From NCBI RefSeq assembly GCF_000336995.1, contig NZ_AOJI01000017.1, forward strand, positions 348,932 through 412,931: a stretch of 64,000 bases of DNA, in the 5' to 3' direction. The notes below the pieces were generated by a model. The model did no database searches and was not told the DNA's origin. It worked only from the letters and a program-made list of their open reading frames with translations. The position numbers and the translations under genes were made by a program. The DNA comes from Halorubrum aidingense JCM 13560. GTDB lineage: Archaea > Halobacteriota > Halobacteria > Halobacteriales > Haloferacaceae. Shown here piece by piece: positions 56,441 to 63,823 of the stretch (the stretch's first letter is position 1; the number at the start of each line of letters is the position of its first letter).

Positions 56441-57148
56441 ATGGGAACGACAATCCTCGCACGAGGCACCACCCCCACAGACCGCGACCGCAGCATCGAC
56501 ACGATCTGTACACTCCTGGACAACAACCCGGCAGGCCCAGACGCAGACACACTGCGCACCCTGCACGAATTCACCGAGGAGCGAGCATCGACCGTCGCCG
56601 AAGACGCCGACACCGGTACACGCCTGTACGTACGCACGAGCGACGCGACCACGCGAGACAGGCAAGGCCCAAACGACCCAGCACGCGCAGCAATGCGTAG
56701 AGCTGCAGACGACACCGTGGACGGGCACGTCCCAGCGCTCATCATCGACAGCCTCGCACGCATCGACACTGACGCGATCGCGTCACTCGTCGCAGACCAC
56801 GACGTCGCAGTGATCGACGCGCACCATAGACTCACGATACATGTAAAGCCTGGACGCGAGTCTTTCCCGCCGGCACTCAAACGCGCGTTAGACGTGATGA
56901 CAGGCACCGCCGAGCACGCCGACGCGCTGTTAGCCGGGATCGAATGGGGCGGCGGGCGACCACCCTTAGGATGCACGTCGAATGGCGGGCGACTCGCACC
57001 AGACGACGATTACGACGCCGTGTGCTGGACACTACAGCAAGTCGCCGACGACCGTATGAGCAAAACAGACGCCGCCGAAGACCTCGATTGTACCAGGAAA
57101 ACGATCGACAACGCGCTCGAACGACGTGAACTGTACCGGATCGAGTGA
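56441..57148 (+). CDS. Serine-recombinase-like protein with eroded catalytic core and C-terminal HTH
   Basis: A 235-residue protein. YVRTSDATTRDRQ (63-75) resembles the resolvase catalytic-serine motif YARVSTDEQ, but sits after ~60 extra residues. LIIDSLARIDTDAIASLVADH in part (100-108: LIIDSLARI) corresponds to the resolvase region holding the DRLSR loop, which is degraded to DSLAR. The C-terminus has the resolvase-type GGRPPLG linker (171-177) and an HTH (MSKTDAAEDLDCTRKTIDNA). It may be an inactive regulator or a diverged recombinase. It lies 413 bases after the integrase on the same strand. Confidence 0.65.
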   Translation: MGTTILARGTTPTDRDRSIDTICTLLDNNPAGPDADTLRTLHEFTEERASTVAEDADTGTRLYVRTSDATTRDRQGPNDPARAAMRRAADDTVDGHVPALIIDSLARIDTDAIASLVADHDVAVIDAHHRLTIHVKPGRESFPPALKRALDVMTGTAEHADALLAGIEWGGGRPPLGCTSNGGRLAPDDDYDAVCWTLQQVADDRMSKTDAAEDLDCTRKTIDNALERRELYRIE

Positions 57149-57243
57149 CAACCGTGGTGGCGGGCGCGGCGATGTTGTCAATCCACGCCGACAAGCACCG
57201 ACACGGGCACCCGCACCCGCACCAGCGCGACTGCCGACCGAGT

Positions 57244-57539
57244 GTCCAAGGGGGGTCTCAAACCCTTGGACGGCCTTAGCGGAAGGGAGCGGCGTTGTAC
57301 CGATTGATTATGAGGGGTGTCCAAGCTGTCCAAGGGTTAGCCGCTCATTCTATTACTATACCCCCAAAAACTACCTAATTACTTTATTACTACTACCTTT
57401 ACACCTAACAGAAGTTTTCAGCATTTCTTAGCTCTATTACAGCAAAACCATTGGACGCTTGGACGCCCCCTGTAAACTGTACGTAGAAGCTTCGAAACGT
57501 ACTGTAAGGCCGTCCAGGGGTTGAGAGGGGCCCTTGGAC
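57244..57539. other. Candidate replication origin of the integrated element
   Basis: Repeats gtccaaggg / cccttggac occur at 57244-57252 and 57263-57271 (inverted pair), 57319-57325 and 57328-57336 (same direction, left of the core), 57458-57464 (opposite direction, right of the core), and 57512-57520 with 57531-57539 (inverted pair). Between them, about 57340-57450 is strikingly AT-rich (attctattactata, aattactttattac) in a G+C-rich genome. Binding-site repeats in opposing orientation around an unwinding-prone core are the layout of archaeal plasmid and chromosomal origins. No Cdc6 or Rep gene is in the window, but an SF3 helicase gene is nearby. Confidence 0.5.
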
Positions 57540-57797
57540 GGGGTGGACACCGACTGTCCGGGTGAGTGTATCGATCCAATCAGACTGTGCGCTCACCGCG
57601 GGAAGGGGTTCATCGATCCGAGGCGTGTGTGCGGGTGCGGTTGGCGGGGCCAGTGTGGTGGTTGTTGGGTGTGCGGCGCGGCGCGTCGCCTCCGGGGTGG
57701 GTGTGCCGATGAAATGTTTTCTCCAAAACACGGTTCCGGGGCGGTGTCTGACGCGCCGTGGTTTATATACTCCCCGGGTGCGTTTTGCTCGTGACAC

Positions 57798-57887
57798 GAA
57801 TCTGGTAGACAGATTCACAGTCTGTGTTAAAACCTTGGGTAAGATGCCCCATTCTAACGTTTTTCCTAGACACTTGAATCTGGTAGA
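57798..57887. repeat. Two copies of gaatctggtaga; first is part of an inverted repeat
   Basis: The 12-base sequence is at 57798-57809 and 57876-57887. At 57798-57816 it forms gaatctg-gtaga-cagattc, a 7-bp inverted repeat. It lies 40-130 bases before the TATA box of the 58042 gene and may be an operator. Confidence 0.7.
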
Positions 57888-57927
57888 TGCTAAACAGATC
57901 TGATATTAAACCGAGATCAGGACAAGA

Positions 57928-57935
57928 TTTTATAC
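57928..57935 (+). promoter_or_regulatory. TATA box for the leader and gene at 58042
   Basis: TTTTATAC at 57928-57935 predicts transcription starting near 57960, just before the foldable leader. Confidence 0.5.
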
Positions 57936-57961
57936 GTGACGGGGGGGTAGGATGAAGTAAG

Positions 57962-58041
57962 CACTCACGGGCAATCGTCCCTCGCAGAAAGCGTGTGGGC
58001 GACGCGCTGAGACGCGTCAGCCCGTGGGTGTGCTCCCACCC
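57962..58041 (+). promoter_or_regulatory. Structured leader with mutually exclusive stems
   Basis: cactcacgggc (57962-57972) can pair with gcccgtgggtg (58020-58030) over 11 bp with one G-U. Within it, gacgcg (58001-58006) pairs with cgcgtc (58013-58018). Alternatively gtggg (58024-58028) pairs with cccac (58035-58039), immediately before ATG 58042. The first and last stems share bases and so cannot form together. This could switch access to the start codon. Confidence 0.45.
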
Positions 58042-59532
58042 ATGCGAACAAACGACGCAAATCCTGATAAAACGCCGGGCTTCACACGGAAGCCTGTCAC
58101 AGTGGAATTGAACGGTCAAACAATCGACGCAGTACACCACTTCACCAGCGGGGACAATCGCCTGCTGCACTTGCACATCGACGAGCGTGCAGGCGGGATC
58201 GACGTGACAGTCCCGTTGTGCTCGGATAAGCCGGCGTACGCTCGCAGCGACCGCGGGCGGGAAGCGCTCGGCATCGGAACTGACGACCAGCAGCAAGAGC
58301 GTGAGCTCGTGGCGGACGGCGGACACGACGTCGAAGTAGGTGACGTCGTCACCGTACGTGACGAAGACCGATCCGCAGATCCGGGTCCGTGGAAGGTGAA
58401 GAACATCGACGCGGGCGGCGAGGCGCGACTGTGGTCCGCGTGGCAAAAGCCGCGGTACGAACCGGTCTCGGATCTGAATGTAGTTGAGAAAGCGGAAGAC
58501 ACGACACTCCCGCACAGCGTTCCGGACTGGCCGGGTGACGACGATGACGACGACGGTGAGAGGCTCGTGGCGGACGGCGGGAGCGACGTCCCGGCGTGCA
58601 CGTGCGGTGCCGACCTCCTCGAAACCGCGGACCTCGAAACGGATCACTACCCTGTCGCCGGCGCTCGTGAACCGTGCCCTCGCGTGGAAGAGGGACCGGC
58701 AGCAACGTGCACGGCGTGCGGTGAGTCAGTCGGTGCGCTGTTCGGCATCTCAACGGTTGTAGCCATCTGGGAAGCGCGCGGCGAAGCGCCGTTCGGCACC
58801 GACGACGACGCCGACGATCCTGTCAACGACGGCGACTCGGGCGGTGAGCTCGTGACGGACGGCGGGAGCGATGCGCGTGACGATGAGGAGGTGCGTCTCG
58901 GTGACATCGTGACGGTGCGAGACGACGATGACGCAGGCGAGTGGTTAGTTAAGTCGATCCATGTGAGCGGGACGGCGGTTCTGGGTGCAGAGTGGGAGAC
59001 CCCACGGTACGAGCACATCGAGGACTTGGAGGTAGTCGAAACCGCGTCGGACGCGGAGGTATCGCACGATGTTATGCCTGACTCACACGTCACGGTGAGA
59101 GACGACGATCGGCTAGACGACGCGCGGGAGATGTCCCGGGTGGCAGACTGGTACGATAAAAACGTGCACGTGTCACAGGACGGTCGCCTGGTAGAGATCG
59201 GATCGGGCCATCACTGGGGGACGACGCTGCGCTGGGACATGGACGCGGATACAGTTGAGATCGAGCGGTTCCACGCGATGCGAGATCCTGTAACAGTCGA
59301 AATCGACGTTGGAGGAGCGACAGGCATGGAAGGAGTTAGTAAACAGATCGGCGAGTTAGAGGTTGGTGATGAGTTGAGGAGTAACACGAGTCAAGAGGTG
59401 TACACGGTCGAGGACGTCGAGGATGCGACGCCGGGTAAAGCGTTAGTGAGCGACGATTACCGCGGGATTGAGAGAGAATACGCCCTCGAAAAACTGTGCT
59501 CGATGGAAGTGATTAACGGGGGTGACGAGTGA
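58042..59532 (+). CDS. Modular repeat protein of the element, function unknown
   Basis: The 496-residue acidic protein contains a duplicated module: residues about 88-160 (ELVADGGHDVEVGDVVTVRD...WKVKNI...PRYEPVSDLNVVEKAED) and 269-344 (ELVTDGGSD...LGDIVTVRD...WLVKSI...PRYEHIEDLEVVETASD). Each looks like a small SH3/KOW-type barrel. A third, weaker copy (VGDELRS...VYTVEDV) is near the C-terminus. Between the first two is a zinc-ribbon-like region with C186, C188, C212, C223 and C226. The repeated LVADGG/LVTDGG start is common in haloviral and plasmid proteins. ATG 58042 is preferred over GTG 58024, which lies inside the leader stems. It overlaps the helicase gene by one base (TGATG). Confidence 0.75.
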   Translation: MRTNDANPDKTPGFTRKPVTVELNGQTIDAVHHFTSGDNRLLHLHIDERAGGIDVTVPLCSDKPAYARSDRGREALGIGTDDQQQERELVADGGHDVEVGDVVTVRDEDRSADPGPWKVKNIDAGGEARLWSAWQKPRYEPVSDLNVVEKAEDTTLPHSVPDWPGDDDDDDGERLVADGGSDVPACTCGADLLETADLETDHYPVAGAREPCPRVEEGPAATCTACGESVGALFGISTVVAIWEARGEAPFGTDDDADDPVNDGDSGGELVTDGGSDARDDEEVRLGDIVTVRDDDDAGEWLVKSIHVSGTAVLGAEWETPRYEHIEDLEVVETASDAEVSHDVMPDSHVTVRDDDRLDDAREMSRVADWYDKNVHVSQDGRLVEIGSGHHWGTTLRWDMDADTVEIERFHAMRDPVTVEIDVGGATGMEGVSKQIGELEVGDELRSNTSQEVYTVEDVEDATPGKALVSDDYRGIEREYALEKLCSMEVINGGDE

Positions 59533-62243
59533 TGGAGGGGGACGACGCGGACGATCCTGTCAACGACGACGCGGACGACGACGAGATCGAGTCGGCGGTG
59601 GACATGGACACGCTCCGTGACGGCATCGACGAGGGGCGTGAGGAAGTTGTGAATGATGACGGCGACGTCGTCGCGCGGGAACGCGGGTTAGACGCACTCA
59701 CCGGGCATTCGGAAGGAACGTTCGAATGCGTAGTGTGCGGGGCGACGATTGATAGTGAGCACGGTGCGAAAATCCACTTCGGTCGGAAGCACCCGGACGG
59801 CGGTGACGACGCGGTCGTCACACCCGACGACGACGGTGACGAAGTCGATTGGAACGGGTTAGATATCGACACCAGCAACAGTGACGACGAGACCGCCGGC
59901 GACAGTGACGGTGATTGGGATGCAGTGCGTGACACGTACGCGGCCGCCTCAGTCGGGTCGTCACCGGCGACGAAAGCCGATGCGCGCGACGTCGCGGTGA
60001 AAGCGTTGGAAGACGAGACGGACTGGATGAGCATCATTGAGCGGTGCAACGAAACGACATACGACTTGTGGCACCTCACCGACGACGGGTGGGAAGACGA
60101 CGGGTACAAGCACTGTGAAACGCGGCTACGCGCGGAGCTCGGGTCGGTGGCGACGGACACTGAGGTGCGGCACATCGTCGCGCAACTGGCGACGAAGAAT
60201 TACGTTGAGCAGGAACGCACGAACGCGCGGCACCTCGATGACACGCTGATCCCAGTGTTGAACGGTGTCATCAACGTGGATGACATCGAGTACGACGCGG
60301 ACACGCGCACGATCGACTGGGACACCGTGGAAGTGCAGGACATGGAACCGAACCGGCACCGGTTCTTGTACCGCGTGCAGACTGAGTGGGACCCGGGCTC
60401 GGCGGACGTTGAAGGGCTCGATGAGTGGCTCACCACGATCACGCGGACCGACGAGGCTCGGCGCATCATTTGGGAGTTTGGCGGGCACGCGTTGCACCCG
60501 CGGTACCCTGCGGACGCGTTCATGGTCGCGCTCGGTGACGGCGGGTCCGGGAAGTCGCAAGTCCTGGAGGTCATCAAGTCGGTGCTTGGCGGGGATAACG
60601 TCAGCGTGAAGACGATGCACGCGATTCAGACGGAGCGGTTCGCCGGGAAGGACGTCGTCGATTCGCGTGCGAACATCAACACTGAGTTGACCGGAAAGAA
60701 ACTACAGAGCATCAACAAGCTGAAAACGTACACTGCGGGCGAAGAGGACTCCGTGGAGGGTAAAGGCACGGCGGCGTTCAAGTCGAAGAACGATGCGACG
60801 ATGCTGTTCGCCAGTGACGACCCGCCGGCGATGCCGCAGGATAACCGGGCACTCGGTCGGCGGTTGTACCCGATCGAGTTCCCGTGTGCCTACGTGCAGA
60901 ACCCGGACCCGGAGAATCCGTTCGAACTGCAGTACCGGTCGAAACTCGAAGTACAGGCGGAACTGCAGGCGGACGCGCGACTGAAAGCCGCGTTCATGCG
61001 TGCCGTGGAAGGGTTGAAACGGTTGATCGAAGAGGGTGACTTCACGTCGGAAAAATCGTGGCAGGAACGCGTTGCGCAGTACGAATCGTACGCGGACCCG
61101 ATTAAGGACATGGCGCGGAACTGCTTGAAACCGGCCGACGGGTCGGCGATCGAGTCGGGGGACTTGGAACGAACGGCGAATGCGTTCTTCGATGCGAAGG
61201 GGCATGAGGGCCGTGACATGCAGCAGATAATGAGCGTTGTCGGGCAAATCCCGTCGCTCCCGGCATCGAAGCGCCGTACACGGTCGTTCACACCGGATGA
61301 TGAGCGGCACACTGTGTACGATGGAATCGCGTTCACCGGCGATGCGAAAGAGCACTGGGTGCCATCGAGCGCGCACTGGGAGCACTACGGCGGTGACCCG
61401 AACGCCGACGCCGACGACGGTGACGAGTTCGACGGGAAGACGCTCAAGGAGATCCGCGCGGAAGGTGCGGGGCGGTACGACGCGACGAAGGTCACGGTCG
61501 CGTCGGTGGAAGATGAGCCCGCGCCTTGGTTGTATGACCAGGGAGTCGTCGTCGGTGAGGACGAATCCCTGCGGTACGAGGTGCAGTCCGGGATTTCGCT
61601 CGATGAGGGTGAGACGTACGTGCTCCGGGACGTCATCGTGGCGGAGGACGAGTCGGACGTGAAACTGCAGCTCATCGACGGGATGACTGACGTGTTCAGC
61701 ATCGAGGATCGTGACGAGGAGCAGGATGCTGCGGTGGAAGACCCGGAGCGCGGCGATACCCCGGAGTACAGCGACGGCGACGACGATGAGTGTGGTGCTG
61801 AGGCGTTGGATAACGCGATCGTGCAGGCTGCACAGCGGCACGATTCGGTCCCTGCGATCGCGGGTCGGGTTGCTGGGAAAGTAGATGCGGATAGCTTAGA
61901 GACGATCAAGTCGCGCGTTGAGAAGCTCGCACGGCGAGGGGATATCCCCCTCGCCGGGATGACCCACATCGATGACGATGGCAACGACGGTGACGAAAGA
62001 CCGCAGCACGTGAAGGTAAGTATCGTGATGAATATCATCGAATCGCGCGCGAATTCCGGGTCGGTGGCGGTTAGCGATATCGTGAATGCTGCCGGTGATC
62101 ACGACATCAGTGAGTCGTTCGTGGAGCACTATATCGGGAAGTGGGAGAAGTCCGGCGACGTGTACGAATCTGGTGACGGTGGTCTCAAAGTGTCGGGGTC
62201 AGTGATCAGCGCTAATCCGATCAAGCTCACGGGGGGTGAGTGA
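59532..62243 (+). CDS. SF3 helicase (D5/P4 type) with zinc finger and winged-helix domain
   Basis: A 903-residue replication protein. A C2H2 finger (C66-x2-C69 ... H82-x4-H87) follows the acidic start, then a D5_N-like region (residues about 225-320). The SF3 motor has Walker A GDGGSGKS (335-342), Walker B near RANINTEL (about 380), sensor-like TMLFASDDPPA and an arginine-finger region RALGRRLYPIEF. After the motor, an OB-like segment (KVTVASVEDEPAPW) and a C-terminal winged helix (SVAVSDIVNAAGDHDISESFVEHYIGKW in pieces) follow. No archaeal primase (AEP) motif is visible. It likely unwinds the element's origin. The N-terminal acidic linker shares DADDPVND with the preceding protein. Confidence 0.88.
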   Translation: MEGDDADDPVNDDADDDEIESAVDMDTLRDGIDEGREEVVNDDGDVVARERGLDALTGHSEGTFECVVCGATIDSEHGAKIHFGRKHPDGGDDAVVTPDDDGDEVDWNGLDIDTSNSDDETAGDSDGDWDAVRDTYAAASVGSSPATKADARDVAVKALEDETDWMSIIERCNETTYDLWHLTDDGWEDDGYKHCETRLRAELGSVATDTEVRHIVAQLATKNYVEQERTNARHLDDTLIPVLNGVINVDDIEYDADTRTIDWDTVEVQDMEPNRHRFLYRVQTEWDPGSADVEGLDEWLTTITRTDEARRIIWEFGGHALHPRYPADAFMVALGDGGSGKSQVLEVIKSVLGGDNVSVKTMHAIQTERFAGKDVVDSRANINTELTGKKLQSINKLKTYTAGEEDSVEGKGTAAFKSKNDATMLFASDDPPAMPQDNRALGRRLYPIEFPCAYVQNPDPENPFELQYRSKLEVQAELQADARLKAAFMRAVEGLKRLIEEGDFTSEKSWQERVAQYESYADPIKDMARNCLKPADGSAIESGDLERTANAFFDAKGHEGRDMQQIMSVVGQIPSLPASKRRTRSFTPDDERHTVYDGIAFTGDAKEHWVPSSAHWEHYGGDPNADADDGDEFDGKTLKEIRAEGAGRYDATKVTVASVEDEPAPWLYDQGVVVGEDESLRYEVQSGISLDEGETYVLRDVIVAEDESDVKLQLIDGMTDVFSIEDRDEEQDAAVEDPERGDTPEYSDGDDDECGAEALDNAIVQAAQRHDSVPAIAGRVAGKVDADSLETIKSRVEKLARRGDIPLAGMTHIDDDGNDGDERPQHVKVSIVMNIIESRANSGSVAVSDIVNAAGDHDISESFVEHYIGKWEKSGDVYESGDGGLKVSGSVISANPIKLTGGE

Positions 62244-62245
62244 GT

Positions 62246-62875
62246 ATGGTGGGGCATCAAACGGCGATGAAACTGCGGTTCAACCACTCGTCGCTCGGTG
62301 ACCTCCCGCCGCCCGGTGTGACGTGGCGGTGGGGGGACGTCGTCGGGACCGAGGACGGGAAAGTGGACCCGGTTGAGGCGCACGCCGCCCGGTCGCTCAT
62401 TGAGAAGCGCGACGACGGTCGGTACGAAACCACGTCGTGGCTCGCCGAATACCTAGACGACCAGTACTCGATTACACTGACCGGCGAACCCGTGAAGACC
62501 GACGCGGCGCAACAGGCGCTCCCCGGTATCGACGCGGGATCCCGGGCGGTGCGGGCTGACGGGTCCGGGAGCACAGCCGCGACGACGTCGAACCCGGGTG
62601 CGGGTCGGCAAGTGTCGCTCACCGGCGAGAACGCGAGTGCTGCGGTCGCCGAGCTCCGCGCTGCGGAAGCGGTGCGAGTGAACGCGGCGAAGGCCGATCA
62701 GGATCGTGAGTCCCGCGCGGACGGTGCGAGGCGGGTGGCGGGGCAGGCGACGATCGCCACGTACGTCGATGCAGCGGTCGCCGGCGGTATTCGACGGTCG
62801 GCCGGTGACGTGTACGCGTCGCCGGTCCCGGAGTCGGTCGGTGCTCCCGTGCCGAGCGGTGCGTCGATCGCGTAA
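62246..62875 (+). CDS. Hypothetical protein of the element
   Basis: A 209-residue protein with an N-terminal region (MVGHQTAMKLRFNHSSLGDLPPPG and WRWGDVVGTEDGKVDPVEA) and an ALA-rich, helical middle (ASAAVAELRAAEAVRVNAAKADQ). The C-terminal 40 residues are Ser/Pro/Val-rich. No family is recognised. It starts two bases after the helicase stop (ATG 62246) and is probably co-transcribed with it. Confidence 0.65.
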   Translation: MVGHQTAMKLRFNHSSLGDLPPPGVTWRWGDVVGTEDGKVDPVEAHAARSLIEKRDDGRYETTSWLAEYLDDQYSITLTGEPVKTDAAQQALPGIDAGSRAVRADGSGSTAATTSNPGAGRQVSLTGENASAAVAELRAAEAVRVNAAKADQDRESRADGARRVAGQATIATYVDAAVAGGIRRSAGDVYASPVPESVGAPVPSGASIA

Positions 62876-62890
62876 CTGCCGGTCGCACCT

Positions 62891-62909
62891 CCTCTAAATT
62901 TGTAGTTGT
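62891..62909. repeat. Copy 2 of the cctctaaa-tttgtagttgt repeat
   Basis: cctctaaatttgtagttgt matches 56123-56142 except for one deleted A. Position and sequence context (cgcacct before) are partly conserved. It could be a recombinase or initiator site. Confidence 0.75.
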
Positions 62910-62974
62910 GGTTCCCCCTGGCGTTTCAGGGGCTGTACTCTCCGACAACGCCAGGCAAATACTGAGGGAACGAA

Positions 62975-63122
62975 GTACGTACTGGGAGTTGAACAGGCGT
63001 ACGTGCGTACGGGCGGGCATCGGTGCGAGCCGACGTCAATCCGGACGGGCGCGCTCACTGACTTGCGTACGGGTGTGCGCAGTTACGTACGTATGTACGT
63101 GTTCGTGTACGTACAGGCGTAC
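62975..63122. repeat. GTAC-rich segment
   Basis: GTAC occurs at 62975, 62979, 62999, 63007, 63067, 63087, 63095, 63107, 63111 and 63119. Such clustering of a four-base palindrome points to a protein-binding or methylation-dependent site. Seven further GTACs lie between 63466 and 63627. Confidence 0.7.
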
Positions 63123-63180
63123 ACAGGAATGCTAGTAGCCATCGGCAGGGGTTTACCCGAGTGATCGGTGAGCATTGAAT

Positions 63181-63315
63181 ATGAGCTTAACCGACTCAGG
63201 AACGCCTGCAAAGCCCGTAGAGTACGACGAGGAATTGAGCGAGGTTCGATGCGCCCAGTGCGGCACTCCAGCCTCTAAGATGCAGGGACGCGCCGAGTGG
63301 TGTGCGTCGCGCTGA
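63181..63315 (+). CDS. Cysteine-containing microprotein
   Basis: A 44-residue protein, MSLTDSGTPAKPVEYDEELS in its first part, with CAQCG (C24, C27) and WC (C41). The CxxCG pattern resembles zinc-binding microproteins of haloarchaea, but only three cysteines are present. A GGTGAG stretch 10 bases before ATG could be a ribosome-binding site. Confidence 0.55.
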   Translation: MSLTDSGTPAKPVEYDEELSEVRCAQCGTPASKMQGRAEWCASR

Positions 63316-63336
63316 TCGACCCCCCGGACGGTCTAG

Positions 63337-63459
63337 ATGACGAGTGTTGAGATAGGCGACGGCGCGTTGACACACTACTGCGGCGGTTCACCGCCGGACA
63401 TCCCAAGTGAGAGGGTAACTATGTTATGCGATGATCCCACCGCGGGCATATGCCAATAG
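63337..63459 (+). CDS. Small ORF of the element
   Basis: A 40-residue reading frame with cysteines at 15, 31 and 39 (HYCGGSPP, LCDDP, GICQ). It lies 21 bases after the preceding microprotein, on the same strand and possibly in the same transcript. No family is recognised; coding potential is uncertain because of its length. Confidence 0.35.
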   Translation: MTSVEIGDGALTHYCGGSPPDIPSERVTMLCDDPTAGICQ

Positions 63460-63823
63460 AACTATGACCGGTCTGTACGGCGGGCGTAGTAGTGTGTACT
63501 CGCCTGATTCTAGGGGAATCAGCGTGTAAGCTCCTTTTTGTGTACGAACTATGGGGCGTTCAGCCGTACGAATGTGCAGTTGTGCGCGTAAGTAACTCAT
63601 ACGAGTACGAACGCTAGCACGTACGTACCTCCGCACAGAACGACGCACACGGATAGGCACGAGAGTGTGGACGGACAGAAGAATCCGAGACTACGTTTTC
63701 GGACGCACTTACATAACATGGACTACTATCAACACGGCACCCGATCGCTGGAGTGATAGAGCAAGAATTCAGTGATTACCTACCACGAATTCTAAGTCAC
63801 GGCGCTACACAACTCCGGAACAA
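63460..63823. other. Non-coding region before the last gene
   Basis: No convincing gene in 364 bases. It holds further GTAC-rich DNA (63466-63627), an inverted repeat tgattc-tagg-ggaatca near 63508 and the inverted repeat agaattc/gaattct (63764-63770, 63787-63793). A 78-residue reading on the minus strand (63424-63660) is Arg-rich and probably spurious. Confidence 0.55.
63764..63793. promoter_or_regulatory. Inverted repeat, possible operator
   Basis: agaattc (63764-63770) and gaattct (63787-63793) form 7-bp arms around 16 bases, ending 30 bases before ATG 63824. The arms are AT-rich against their surroundings. Confidence 0.45.

Larger units (their letters stand above)
57149..58041. other. 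Large intergenic region (candidate origin and leader)
   Basis: Nearly 900 bases hold no convincing gene. Three parts can be seen: oppositely oriented TCCAAGGG-type repeats around an AT-rich stretch (57244-57539), repeats of gaatctggtaga (57798-57887), and a foldable leader of the downstream gene (57962-58041). Putative short ORFs at 57534-57903 have unusual composition and no family match. Confidence 0.65.
62876..63180. other. Non-coding stretch with GTAC-rich DNA
   Basis: It holds copy 2 of the 56123 repeat (62891-62909) and ten GTAC tetranucleotides in 62975-63122, where less than one would be expected by chance. No reliable gene is visible, though the acidic/basic balance of possible minus-strand readings is unusual (Val-Arg-Thr repeats). 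Confidence 0.6.

Noticed and set aside
57534..57903. Two overlapping plus-strand frames of 86 and 113 residues
   Set aside because: They fall in the repeat-rich intergenic region, overlap each other, have Gly/Cys/Val-rich unlikely composition and no family pattern.
63424..63660. 78-residue minus-strand frame
   Set aside because: Arg/Val-rich composition comes from GTAC-rich DNA on the other strand, no start context or motif; left out as spurious.
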